DNA from: Paramixta manurensis
GTDB lineage: Bacteria; Pseudomonadota; Gammaproteobacteria; Enterobacterales; Enterobacteriaceae
NCBI RefSeq assembly: GCF_013285385.1
Contig: NZ_CP054212.1
Location: 2,666,001-2,730,000, forward strand
Reading direction: 5' to 3'
Length of the DNA stretch: 64,000 nt
Part shown: one piece after another, positions 1 through 7,699 of the stretch
Position numbering within the stretch: position 1 is the first letter of the stretch
How the letters are laid out: each line of letters starts with the position of its first letter
Translations under genes and position numbers: made by a program
The notes under the pieces: model-generated
Told to the model about the DNA's origin: nothing
The model's database searches: none
Seen by the model: only the letters and a program-made list of their open reading frames with translations

Positions 1-489
1 CCTCATGCCGCAAACGATGTGGTTGCGCGTGCGGCCAAACTGGCCGGTAAATTCCGCGCGCTTAACGCCCCGGTGGTGCTGGTACAGGTCGGCTGGTCGC
101 CAGATTTCGCCGAAGCGTTAAAACAACCAGTCGATGCGCCTTCTACTCACACATCACTGCCGGAAAATTGGTGGAGCTGGCCATCCGCGCTGGGCGTGCA
201 AGAGAGTGATATCGTGGTAACCAAACGCCAGTGGGGCGCTTTCTACGGTACCGACCTTGAGCTTCAACTGCGCCGTCGTGGGATTGATACGCTGGTGCTT
301 GGCGGCATTTCCACCAATATTGGTGTGGAGTCCACCGCGCGTAACGCGTGGGAATTAGGTTTTAATTTAGTGATTGCCGAAGATGCATGCAGCGCCGGTA
401 GTACCGAGCAGCATAATGGTAGTTTACAATGGATTTTCCCACGTATCGCTAAAGTGCGTCAGTCCGCAGAAATTATCGACGCACTCTAA
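1..489 (+). CDS. yecD: YecD-like isochorismatase-family hydrolase (5' partial)
   Basis: The reading frame is open from base 1, so the true start lies outside the window and about 25 N-terminal residues are missing. The protein closely matches E. coli YecD as I remember it, including the segments LPENWW, KRQWGAFYGTDLELQLRRRG and GISTNIGVESTARNAWELG. The family has a Rossmann-like cysteine-hydrolase fold. The usual nucleophile position holds Gly (NIGVES), as in true isochorismatases, so a Cys-dependent amidase activity is unlikely. Its substrate is unknown. It is followed by yecE, yecN, cmoA and cmoB on the same strand, the same order as in E. coli. Identity is confident; biochemical role is not established. 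Confidence 0.9.
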   Translation, partial: PHAANDVVARAAKLAGKFRALNAPVVLVQVGWSPDFAEALKQPVDAPSTHTSLPENWWSWPSALGVQESDIVVTKRQWGAFYGTDLELQLRRRGIDTLVLGGISTNIGVESTARNAWELGFNLVIAEDACSAGSTEQHNGSLQWIFPRIAKVRQSAEIIDAL

Positions 490-531
490 ATACCGACAGG
501 GCGGAAGGTTCCGCCCTGATTCAGGAGACTC

Positions 532-1356
532 ATGTCGGTTATTCGCCTTGGTTTACCACAGTGGCAACATGCCCAGTGGAAGAAGTATGGTCTGGAAACG
601 CTGGCCGATTACGCACGTTATTTTAACTGCGTAGAAGGCAACACCACGTTGTATGCGCTACCTAAGCCCGAGGTGGTATTACGCTGGCGCGATATGACCG
701 ATGATAATTTTCGCTTCTGCTTTAAATTTCCCGCCACCATTAGCCACCAAGCCGCGCTACGCCAGTGCGATGATCTGACCGAAAACTTTTTCCGTACGCT
801 GGACCCGCTGGCCGACCGTATTGGTCAATATTGGTTACAGCTTCCGGCTGCCTTTGGCCCGGGCAATTTACCGGCGTTATGGGCCTTTCTGGATGGGCTG
901 CCTAAACGCTTTGAATATGGCGTTGAAGTACGGCATGCGGCGTTTTTCACCAAGGGTGACGCGGAACAGGCACTCAATCGCGGGCTGCATCAACGTGGGG
1001 TTAACCGGGTGATTCTGGATAGCCGCCCGGTTCACGCCTCGCCGTCTCAAACCCCGGCAGCCATTGAAGCACGTCGTAAAAAACCGCGTGTTCCGGCCCA
1101 TGCGGTGATGACCGCCAACAACCCAATGATTCGGTTTATCGGCGGCGACGATGCTCAGGCCAATGCGCCCTTTTTTGCTGCCTGGCTCAAAAAACTGCCT
1201 GAGTGGCGGCAAACCGGTAATCCCTGGCTTTTTATTCATACGCCAGATATTGGCAACGCGCTGGATTTGGTGCAGTTCCTCTGGCCAGCATTACAACAAG
1301 CCATGCCGCAATTAGGCGAGGCGCCGGACTGGCCACAGCAATCTACCCTATTTTGA
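532..1356 (+). CDS. yecE: YecE, DUF72 family protein
   Basis: This 274-residue protein belongs to the DUF72/YecE family, whose TIM-barrel-like fold is known but whose reaction is not. The N-terminus (IRLGLPQWQHAQW, then YFNCVEGNTTLYALP) and the segment FRFCFKFPATISHQ are typical of the family. The start is the ATG preceded by a CAGGAG ribosome site in the 42-bp gap after yecD, which suggests co-transcription with yecD. No signal peptide or membrane segment is visible, so it is probably cytoplasmic. Family assignment is secure; no function can be read from the sequence. Confidence 0.9.
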   Translation: MSVIRLGLPQWQHAQWKKYGLETLADYARYFNCVEGNTTLYALPKPEVVLRWRDMTDDNFRFCFKFPATISHQAALRQCDDLTENFFRTLDPLADRIGQYWLQLPAAFGPGNLPALWAFLDGLPKRFEYGVEVRHAAFFTKGDAEQALNRGLHQRGVNRVILDSRPVHASPSQTPAAIEARRKKPRVPAHAVMTANNPMIRFIGGDDAQANAPFFAAWLKKLPEWRQTGNPWLFIHTPDIGNALDLVQFLWPALQQAMPQLGEAPDWPQQSTLF

Positions 1357-1457
1357 AAAGCGTTTAAAAAACAATCGCCCACTCAGCTCGACCAGCGACA
1401 CTGTCGCTTTTCCCGGCTATGATAATCAGTGACTACTTTTCATTTCCGAGGTTACCC

Positions 1458-1853
1458 ATGGTTAGCGCGCTATATGTCGTGCTTGGTGCTCTGTTTTTAC
1501 TGAAATTTACTGCCGATGTGGTGAAATTACGTCGCCAATTCCGTGTTGCGCATGGCGACGGCGGGTTTGACGAATTACGTACCGCGATTCGGATTCATGG
1601 CAATGCCACGGAAAATATTCCCGTTGCGGCGCTGTTATTAGTGATGATGGAAATGAACGGCGCGGAAGTATGGATGCTTCATCTTACCGGGCTGGCGTTC
1701 TTTTTGGGGCGCGCCATGCACTTCTATGGCATGCGGCATAGCATCATTATATGGCGTCGCAATGGCATGATTTTCACTCTGCTGGCATTAGTCGGGATGG
1801 TGGTGCTAAATCTAATCTATCTCCCCTGGGATCTTATTTTTACCCTGCATTAG
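1458..1853 (+). CDS. yecN: YecN, MAPEG-family membrane protein
   Basis: This is a 131-residue inner-membrane protein of the MAPEG family (eicosanoid and glutathione metabolism relatives). It has about four hydrophobic helices and the family segment AIRIHGNATENIPVA near residue 45, where the E/N and R residues line the glutathione site in characterised members. I chose the ATG at 1458 because a GAGG ribosome site precedes it and the length then equals E. coli YecN; an upstream in-frame ATG at 1419 would add 13 residues unlike the family. The physiological substrate in enterobacteria is unknown. It sits between yecE and cmoA as in E. coli. Confidence 0.9.
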   Translation: MVSALYVVLGALFLLKFTADVVKLRRQFRVAHGDGGFDELRTAIRIHGNATENIPVAALLLVMMEMNGAEVWMLHLTGLAFFLGRAMHFYGMRHSIIIWRRNGMIFTLLALVGMVVLNLIYLPWDLIFTLH

Positions 1854-1937
1854 CGATTAACCCCGGCAGAACAGGTGCAGCATGGCGCGCTTTCTGCCAA
1901 AATAACGTCCTTTCCGTTGTTCACCGGACTTACCGTT

Positions 1938-2678
1938 ATGTCTAATCGCGATACGCTTTTCTCCGCCCCGATAGCCAAACTGGGTGACTGGACTTTTGAT
2001 GAGCGCGTAGCCGAAGTCTTTCCCGATATGATCCAGCGCTCAGTGCCGGGTTATTCCAATATTATTTCCATGATTGGCATGCTGGCCGAACGTTTTGTTC
2101 AGCCGAATACCCAAGTATATGACTTAGGTTGTTCGCTTGGCGCCGCCACGCTGTCGATTCGGCGTAATATTCATGTCGAAGGTTGCCAGATCATTGCCGT
2201 CGATAACTCACCGGCGATGATTGAGCGCTGCCGCCGCCATATTGACGCTTTCCGCGCCGATACGCCGGTGCGGGTAACAGAAGCGGATATTCGTGACATT
2301 CCGATCGAAAATGCCTCACTGGTGGTACTAAATTTCACCGTGCAATTTCTTGAGCCGGAAGAGCGGCAGCAACTGCTCAATACCGTCTACCAAGGCCTTA
2401 ATCCCGGCGGCGCGCTGGTATTGTCGGAGAAATTCTCTTTTGAAGATAACAAGGTCGGCGACCTGTTGTTCAATATGCATCATGATTTCAAACGCGCTAA
2501 TGGCTATAGCGAACTGGAAATTAGCCAAAAGCGTAGCATGTTGGAAAATGTGATGCTGACCGATAGTGTGGAAACTCACAAAGCGCGGTTACATCAGGCA
2601 GGCTTTGAGCATGCCGAACTGTGGTTCCAGTGTTTCAACTTTGGTTCACTGGTTGCATTAAAAGCGAGTGCTGAATGA
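1938..2678 (+). CDS. cmoA: Carboxy-S-adenosyl-L-methionine synthase CmoA
   Basis: CmoA converts S-adenosylmethionine and prephenate to carboxy-S-adenosylmethionine, the donor used by CmoB to make 5-carboxymethoxyuridine at wobble position 34 of several tRNAs. The 246-residue protein is nearly collinear with E. coli CmoA: RDTLFSAPIAKLGDWTFDERV at the start, the SAM-binding motif VYDLGCSLGAATLS around residue 60, and FNMHHDFKRANGYSELEI later. The ATG at 1938 matches the family start, while the frame is open further upstream. Its last bases overlap the cmoB start (ATGA), implying translational coupling. Confidence 0.97.
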   Translation: MSNRDTLFSAPIAKLGDWTFDERVAEVFPDMIQRSVPGYSNIISMIGMLAERFVQPNTQVYDLGCSLGAATLSIRRNIHVEGCQIIAVDNSPAMIERCRRHIDAFRADTPVRVTEADIRDIPIENASLVVLNFTVQFLEPEERQQLLNTVYQGLNPGGALVLSEKFSFEDNKVGDLLFNMHHDFKRANGYSELEISQKRSMLENVMLTDSVETHKARLHQAGFEHAELWFQCFNFGSLVALKASAE

Positions 2679-3643
2679 TCGATTTTGGCAATTTTTATCG
2701 GCATATCGCGCAAGGGCCGCTTGCTGCCTGGCTGGAAGTCTTACCGGCGCAACTTGCCGCCTGGCAACGTGAAAACTTGCACGGTCACTTCAAAAACTGG
2801 GAAAAGGCGGTAGAACATTTGCCGACGCTGGTACCGGAGCGCCTTGATCTGTTGCATAGCGTTACGGCGGATAGCCAAACGCTTACCGAACGTCAGCGCG
2901 ACGGTATTGAGAAATTACTCCGCAACCTAATGCCGTGGCGCAAAGGGCCGTACACGCTGTATGGCACCCATATTGATACCGAATGGCGTTCCGACTGGAA
3001 GTGGCAGCGTGTTTTGCCACACATTTCACCGCTGGCCGGGCGTACGGTGCTGGATGTCGGCTGCGGGAGTGGCTACCACTTGTGGCGAATGATCGGCGCC
3101 GGTGCGCATTTCGTGGTGGGTATCGACCCGATGCAGCTCTTTTTGTGCCAGTTTGAAGCGGTACGCAAATTGCTTGGCGACGATCAGCGCGCGCATCTGC
3201 TGCCGATCGGCATTGAGCAATTGCCGGAGCTAAAGGCCTTCGATACGGTTTTTTCGATGGGCGTGCTCTACCATCGTCGTTCGCCGTTAGACCATCTTTT
3301 CCAGTTGAAAAATCAGTTGGTCAGCGGCGGTGAGCTGGTGTTAGAAACGCTGGTCATTGAAGGAGATGAGAACGCGGTTTTGGTGCCAGGCGAACGCTAT
3401 GCGCAGATGCGCAATGTCTACTTTATCCCTTCAGCCGCCGCATTAAAAAGCTGGCTGGAGAAGTGTGGTTTTGAGGATGTTCGGGTAGTGGATTATTCAA
3501 TTACCAGCACCGATGAGCAACGTCGCACCGCCTGGATGACCAGCGAGTCGTTAGCTGAATTCCTCGATCCGCAGGATACGAGTAAAACGGTTGAAGGTTA
3601 TCCGGCTCCGCTCCGCGCGGTGCTGGTAGCACGCAAGCCATAA
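2675..3643 (+). CDS. cmoB: tRNA U34 carboxymethyltransferase CmoB
   Basis: CmoB transfers the carboxymethyl group from carboxy-SAM to 5-hydroxyuridine at position 34 of tRNA, giving cmo5U and expanded wobble decoding. The 322 residues match the family length (323 in E. coli). Visible landmarks are the WEKAVEHLP segment, KGPYTLYGTHIDTEWRSDWKW before the methyltransferase fold, and the carboxy-SAM motif VLDVGCGSGYHLWRM near residue 126. It overlaps cmoA by 4 bases and is the last gene of this plus-strand run; a bidirectional hairpin follows. Confidence 0.97.
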   Translation: MIDFGNFYRHIAQGPLAAWLEVLPAQLAAWQRENLHGHFKNWEKAVEHLPTLVPERLDLLHSVTADSQTLTERQRDGIEKLLRNLMPWRKGPYTLYGTHIDTEWRSDWKWQRVLPHISPLAGRTVLDVGCGSGYHLWRMIGAGAHFVVGIDPMQLFLCQFEAVRKLLGDDQRAHLLPIGIEQLPELKAFDTVFSMGVLYHRRSPLDHLFQLKNQLVSGGELVLETLVIEGDENAVLVPGERYAQMRNVYFIPSAAALKSWLEKCGFEDVRVVDYSITSTDEQRRTAWMTSESLAEFLDPQDTSKTVEGYPAPLRAVLVARKP

Positions 3644-3683
3644 ACCCGCTCCGCCAGGCCTACTTAGCGCTGGCGGAGGTTTC
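3643..3683. terminator. Bidirectional terminator between convergent cmoB and ynfC-like gene
   Basis: A stem CTCCGCCAG (3649-3657) pairs with CTGGCGGAG (3670-3678), flanked by AAAC on the left and GTTT on the right that extend the pairing. It sits exactly between the cmoB stop and the stop of the convergent gene, and overlaps the last codons of the latter. The U-tract is short, so strength is uncertain. Confidence 0.6.
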
Positions 3684-4520
3684 CTTATCCCAATACTCGA
3701 AGCGGTACGCCGCGCTGATATTGCGTTGTAGGGTATTTTTGTCGGAAACTTCCATTTCCCGCGAATAACTCAGCGTACAGTTTCCGGTGTCATCCCAGGA
3801 TTGGCACTCATCAACGGCGGTTAGCGTGCTACTCGGTAGATGGCTGACCGAATCCATGCGGAGCTCACGGTGGTGTTTATCGTAGGTATAATGCTCTTTG
3901 CTATTGTTTGAGGTGGTGCTCAATACCTGCCCTTTTGCGTTCCAGCGATAGTGATATTCACCATTGGTTAAAGCATCGGAGCCGCGCGCGACACTGCTGG
4001 TTAAACGCAGGTGCCGGTTATAACGGTAGGTCGTCTCGGTAAAACCCTTTTTCCCCATCAAAACAAAACTGTCGCTAGCGCTGGTAATATTGCCGCGTTT
4101 TCCTGAGGAATAATTAATGGTGCCTTGCTTATTATTGACCTCGACCTGCTGGTCGCCACGCTGTACTTTCACCGAAATTTGATACTCGGCCAACCAACCG
4201 CCTTGTACGCGGGTGAGGTGCTGCGCCATTGATAAGGTAACGCCGCCTTCACTTTTGTCATACGAAATATCCGCAACGCTCAGTACGCCGCAGCGATCAA
4301 ATTGCCCCAGCATCCGTTTTTGCAAATTGACGTCTTTACCAAACTCCCCCAGAACAAATTGTTTAATCGGCCCTTTCGCGGTGCCTCCCAGCATGATAAC
4401 GCTATTACTGTCATTCACCGCCTGACTCACGCCCGCACACGGTGTTGCGGCACGCGCCTGAAAAGTAAAGGGAAGCACAACAGACAGCAAAAGCGGGTAA
4501 AACCATTGAGTCATATTCAT
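3660..4520 (-). CDS. Exported YnfC-like (UPF0257-type) protein
   Basis: This 286-residue protein begins with a clear Sec signal peptide (hydrophobic run LLLSVVLPFTF, cleavage likely after QARAA), so it is probably periplasmic; unlike E. coli YnfC it has no lipobox Cys. Similarity to YnfC is seen in three places: GPIKQFVLGEFGKDV...KRMLGQFDRCGVL near residues 50-80, the YRYNRHLRL/YHYRWNAKGQ region, and DECQSWDDTGNCTLSYSREME near the end. Cysteines at the signal junction and in the C-terminal motif could form disulfides. A GAGAG ribosome site precedes ATG 4520. The gene is not part of the cmo operon. Function is unknown; the family link is by eye and moderate. Confidence 0.65.
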   Translation of the reverse strand: MNMTQWFYPLLLSVVLPFTFQARAATPCAGVSQAVNDSNSVIMLGGTAKGPIKQFVLGEFGKDVNLQKRMLGQFDRCGVLSVADISYDKSEGGVTLSMAQHLTRVQGGWLAEYQISVKVQRGDQQVEVNNKQGTINYSSGKRGNITSASDSFVLMGKKGFTETTYRYNRHLRLTSSVARGSDALTNGEYHYRWNAKGQVLSTTSNNSKEHYTYDKHHRELRMDSVSHLPSSTLTAVDECQSWDDTGNCTLSYSREMEVSDKNTLQRNISAAYRFEYWDKETSASAK

Positions 4521-4607
4521 TATGCTCTCGCCAGGAAGAGGAACAGAGTGATGTCCGAACCTACTAAAGCTTATCGCATTTCACACAGCAGGCGCGTTAT
4601 CAGGCAT

Positions 4608-4649
4608 AAAAAAACCGCACGAGCGCCCTTTATCAGGTCATTCATGCGG
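4608..4649 (-). terminator. Rho-independent terminator downstream of inaA
   Basis: Read on the minus strand, CCGCATGA (4642-4649) pairs with TCGTGCGG (4615-4622, one G-T wobble), with an inner loop region, followed by seven T residues (4608-4614). It lies 40 bases past the inaA stop and faces the upstream end of the ynfC-like gene. Confidence 0.65.
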
Positions 4650-4686
4650 CGCGTGCACAGTATGCTGAAACATCGCCAGCAGCGGG

Positions 4687-5337
4687 TTATAGCGCCCGGT
4701 AGTAATCTTTGACGCGCTGCCAGTCTTCACGCGGGATCGGCGCAAGGTATTTTTCTAGCTGTTTAAAATCATGGCGCACCGCTTTTTCCCGCACCCAGCG
4801 GCGACGGCTTTTTTCTAAATCAAGAAAGCCCGCTTCCACTTTTCCTTCGGTTTTGACAAAAATATGGCGTACATAGCAACAACCATGTTGGCGGTTCACG
4901 CTGTGCATACCTTTGAAGGCGGTGGCAACCTGCTTCAATACCTCTTCATAGGTTTCGGCATCAACTTTGCGGTGCTCTTCTTCATCATACCAATGGTCGA
5001 TGCTGCTAAAACCGGTCATATCCTCGGTGACCAGCAGCGCTCGCCATTCACCGTCGATCTTTAACGCTTTACCGTAAACGATTTTCGGCACATTAACCCC
5101 AGCGCGTGCCAAATCATTAATCGCCTGGATCTCGCGAATGATGGTGGGCCGCCCGAAAGGGTAGCGCAAAGAGTGAAACAGGTGATGCGTCATACGCTTA
5201 ACATAAAGCGTTTTACCGTCGCGAACGATGCGCTGTACGCCGCTCATTCCGTTACGACGCTGATTGGGTTCTTCGACCCAGTCTCCTTGTGTGTCCCACC
5301 ACTGCCGGAATTCTTCTAAAGTCTGTTGAGAAGGCAT
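4687..5337 (-). CDS. inaA: InaA, lipopolysaccharide-kinase-like protein
   Basis: InaA is a kinase-fold (Kdo/WaaP-type) protein induced by weak acids in E. coli; its phosphoryl acceptor is unknown. The 216 residues match E. coli length and sequence, including GDWVEEPNQRRNGMSGVQRI, KRMTHHLFHSLRYPFGRPTI, the ATP-site region LLVTEDMTGF, and FLDLEKSRRRW, the likely metal/catalytic part. I chose the ATG at 5337, with GGGGAC upstream, because the open frame further upstream has no counterpart in the family. It is a single-gene unit with its own terminator. Acid or MarA/SoxS control is known elsewhere but not readable here. Confidence 0.93.
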   Translation of the reverse strand: MPSQQTLEEFRQWWDTQGDWVEEPNQRRNGMSGVQRIVRDGKTLYVKRMTHHLFHSLRYPFGRPTIIREIQAINDLARAGVNVPKIVYGKALKIDGEWRALLVTEDMTGFSSIDHWYDEEEHRKVDAETYEEVLKQVATAFKGMHSVNRQHGCCYVRHIFVKTEGKVEAGFLDLEKSRRRWVREKAVRHDFKQLEKYLAPIPREDWQRVKDYYRAL

Positions 5338-5540
5338 GACGTCCCCATTTATCGTTATAAAAATACGCGCGTCTTCGACCGAAGGTGTAACACGCATTAA
5401 TAAGCAGTGTAATAATTATGTAACTATAAAGTTTAACGAAAAATGAGAATTGTGCGGAGGTGGGATCTAAATCAATACGCTTTGCGTGGCACACCATAAT
5501 TATTTACCATCAGGACGCGTTTTTTGGAGGAATAAACGTT

Positions 5541-6356
5541 ATGGATAACGGTCTTCAAGTTGTAATGTCTCCCGTTCAATTGGCGGCAGTGTTATCAGAT
5601 AAGTCCGTCACTGGAGGAGAAACACTGAGTAACCGCTTGTTAGGCGGTCTTGAACTGCTGATGGGAAGCCTTGAATTGGCTGGTGCAACAGCGTTATGTA
5701 TGGCGCCAGAACCAACCACATTAACTAAGGCTGCATGCGTTGTTATTGGTACACACAGTATGGATAGCATTAACGCAGCAGCAAATAGGGTGCTATCAGG
5801 TACTGACACCAGATCAGCCACTTACCGCGCAGCGGAGTCGCTAGCCAGGCAATTTGGCGCTGATGATAAAACAGCATGGAAAATTGGACTCACTGTTGAC
5901 ATAGCTGTACCACTTGGATTTGCCCTTGCGGTGGGAGCAGCAAGAGTTGCGGCTGTTCGCATGGGACGCATTCAGCTAACACTCCATGAGTCAGCAACCG
6001 GGGCAAAGCCTGGCGGTCACACGATTGAAAAACATATCGGTAAATCAAGAGATGAATTGCTGCAACGTCTGGAGTTAAGACCTGACTTAAGTGGGTCAAG
6101 CACTTTCACTAATATTGACACGGCAGAACGGGCAATAACTAATGCTATAAGAGCGAATACCTCACAAATAAAAATGTGGGGGCACTATCCGCAACGGCCT
6201 CTGGCGTTTGATCATCATGCCAGTTCTCCGATTGGCTCCTATATCAAAAAAGGAAGTACTGAAATGGTCTCTACCTCAAAATTCCGTGTGGTTCTTGAGT
6301 ACAAAGCGTATAACGGCCAGCCGTATTACATTCTTACTGCGTATCCTACATGGTGA
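5541..6356 (+). CDS. Polymorphic toxin with C-terminal RNase A-like domain
   Basis: The predicted 271-residue protein has two parts. Residues 1-150 contain Gly/Ala-rich hydrophobic stretches (LLGGLELLMGSLELAGAT and VPLGFALAVGAARVAAV) and no signal peptide. Residues 155-271 look like the CdiA-CT RNase A-like toxin domain: GGHTIEKHIGKSRDELLQRL, then SSTFTNIDTAERAITNAI, ending YYILTAYPTW. His165, Arg176, Thr266 and Tyr268 reproduce the spacing of the catalytic His/Arg/Thr/Tyr set I recall for the Yersinia kristensenii CDI toxin. The strong GGAGG site at 5526 selects ATG 5541. The next gene, 4 bases on, is a likely immunity gene. No PAAR, VgrG, CdiA or CdiB gene is visible, so the delivery route is unknown. 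Confidence 0.8.
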   Translation: MDNGLQVVMSPVQLAAVLSDKSVTGGETLSNRLLGGLELLMGSLELAGATALCMAPEPTTLTKAACVVIGTHSMDSINAAANRVLSGTDTRSATYRAAESLARQFGADDKTAWKIGLTVDIAVPLGFALAVGAARVAAVRMGRIQLTLHESATGAKPGGHTIEKHIGKSRDELLQRLELRPDLSGSSTFTNIDTAERAITNAIRANTSQIKMWGHYPQRPLAFDHHASSPIGSYIKKGSTEMVSTSKFRVVLEYKAYNGQPYYILTAYPTW

Positions 6357-6360
6357 CAAG

Positions 6361-6654
6361 ATGGAAAATGACTATCCCCTGCTGACTAACTTGATGGATG
6401 CCTGGCTTAACCAGGATTACGATTATATTTGTGAGTCAGAAACAATAGAGGGTGCAATCGACTATTACATCTATCACTCCTCACCCAACATTCTGAAAGA
6501 GTTACTGCTCGAATTTGAAAACTTCTTGGCTATGCATCCTGACGACGCGGATAAGGCATTTGAAGAAAATTTTCATCCTGAGGTGATAATTCCCAGCATA
6601 GAGAAATTTACCATCCTCTTTAAAGAAAAGGTCACGGCATGCGGAAAGATTTAA
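6361..6654 (+). CDS. Probable immunity protein to the RNase A-like toxin
   Basis: A 97-residue acidic protein starts with ATG 6361, four bases after the toxin stop. It is rich in Asp, Glu and aromatic residues (YPLLTNLMDAWLNQDYDYI, then AIDYYIYHSSPNILKELL and FHPEVIIPSIEKF). The layout resembles CdiI-type immunity proteins that are encoded directly after CdiA-CT toxins and bind the toxin active site. The frame is open upstream inside the toxin gene, but the conserved-looking part begins at this ATG. It is more AT-rich than the surrounding housekeeping genes, consistent with horizontal acquisition. Function is inferred from position and composition. Confidence 0.7.
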   Translation: MENDYPLLTNLMDAWLNQDYDYICESETIEGAIDYYIYHSSPNILKELLLEFENFLAMHPDDADKAFEENFHPEVIIPSIEKFTILFKEKVTACGKI

Positions 6655-6769
6655 CAATAGCCCGCGGATAGAAAACACATCTTATCGGTTATCCTCAGCG
6701 TAGAGGTTATTTTCTTATCCACTCAGTTTCCAATTGCATCTCTGACCACATCAACATCTTGATTTGAAT

Positions 6770-6796
6770 AAAAAAAACCCCAACAACATGCTGGGG
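6770..6796 (-). terminator. Rho-independent terminator of cutC
   Basis: On the minus strand the stem CCCCAGCA pairs with TGTTGGGG (6778-6796, one G-T wobble, TGT loop) and is followed by eight T residues (6770-6777). It lies about 60 bases beyond the cutC stop and also separates it from the toxin-immunity pair. Confidence 0.8.
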
Positions 6797-6857
6797 TCTG
6801 GTACTTGCAAACATCACGTCTGAGGAACGGCGTGCTGCGCGGCAAAATCAGTAGACG

Positions 6858-7613
6858 TTAGGCAACGCGAACACTGTTGTTCATCTGCATAACGCCTTTC
6901 ATCGCTTCTACCACATCACTATCAACGCAGTAGCGACTAAACTCATCCGTCTCATTACCGGAACACATTGATACGCCCGCTTTGCGGTAACGCATCGGCG
7001 ACGGAACCATACGCCCTGCCGAACTGTGCAGTTCCTGAATACCGTTATCAAGGAACTTCTGCAGATTGCTCAAACGTACGCCTGCCCCGGCCATAATGAT
7101 TGGACCTTCACTCAGTTGAGTTAGTTCCTTAAGCAACGCAATTCCACTCTCCGCACTTTGCTGTTGCCCGGAAGTCAGAATGCGCGCCACGCCGAGCTCG
7201 GTCAACTCCTCCAGCGCGCGTTTAGGACTATGACTGAGGTCAAAAGCACGATGGAACGTTACCGCCATATCACCACATAACGCCATAATTTCACGCATTT
7301 TGACCCTATCAATATGCGCATCCTCATCCAGCATGCCAATCACGACGCCCGGGAAACCCAAATCGCGAATAAAAGCGACATCGGACTTCATCGACGCGAA
7401 TTCAGCCGCGCTATAACAAAAGTCACCCGCGCGTGGCCGCACAATCGGATGTACCGGAATGGAAACGCGCTCAAGAGCGGCTTTCAGCGTGCCCGCAGAT
7501 GGCGTTAATCCCCCTTCGCTCGGTGCCGAACAGAGTTCAACGCGATCGGCTCCGGCCTGCTGCGCCGTCACTGCGCAGTCCACTCCATAGCAGGATACTT
7601 CCAGTTTTGTCAT
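6858..7613 (-). CDS. cutC: CutC family protein
   Basis: CutC is a TIM-barrel protein long listed as a copper homeostasis factor; its direct biochemical role remains unclear. The protein shows the family hallmarks: MTKLEVSCYGVDCAVTAQQAGADRVELC at the start, GGLTPS, VHPIVRPRAGDFCYS, VTFHRAFD, LTSGQQQSA, and IIMAGAGVR followed by HSSAGR. The ATG at 7613 is chosen because it follows a perfect AGGAGG-type site. The C-terminal segment is a little divergent from E. coli. It is transcribed divergently from the aminotransferase-like gene that starts 87 bases away. Confidence 0.93.
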   Translation of the reverse strand: MTKLEVSCYGVDCAVTAQQAGADRVELCSAPSEGGLTPSAGTLKAALERVSIPVHPIVRPRAGDFCYSAAEFASMKSDVAFIRDLGFPGVVIGMLDEDAHIDRVKMREIMALCGDMAVTFHRAFDLSHSPKRALEELTELGVARILTSGQQQSAESGIALLKELTQLSEGPIIMAGAGVRLSNLQKFLDNGIQELHSSAGRMVPSPMRYRKAGVSMCSGNETDEFSRYCVDSDVVEAMKGVMQMNNSVRVA

Positions 7614-7699
7614 CTCATCCTCCTGTCTAATGACTGCTGGTTGGTTATTAATTTCTCGGGTAGGCTTCATTGAAGGTTATTTTAACGGGAATATTTATC

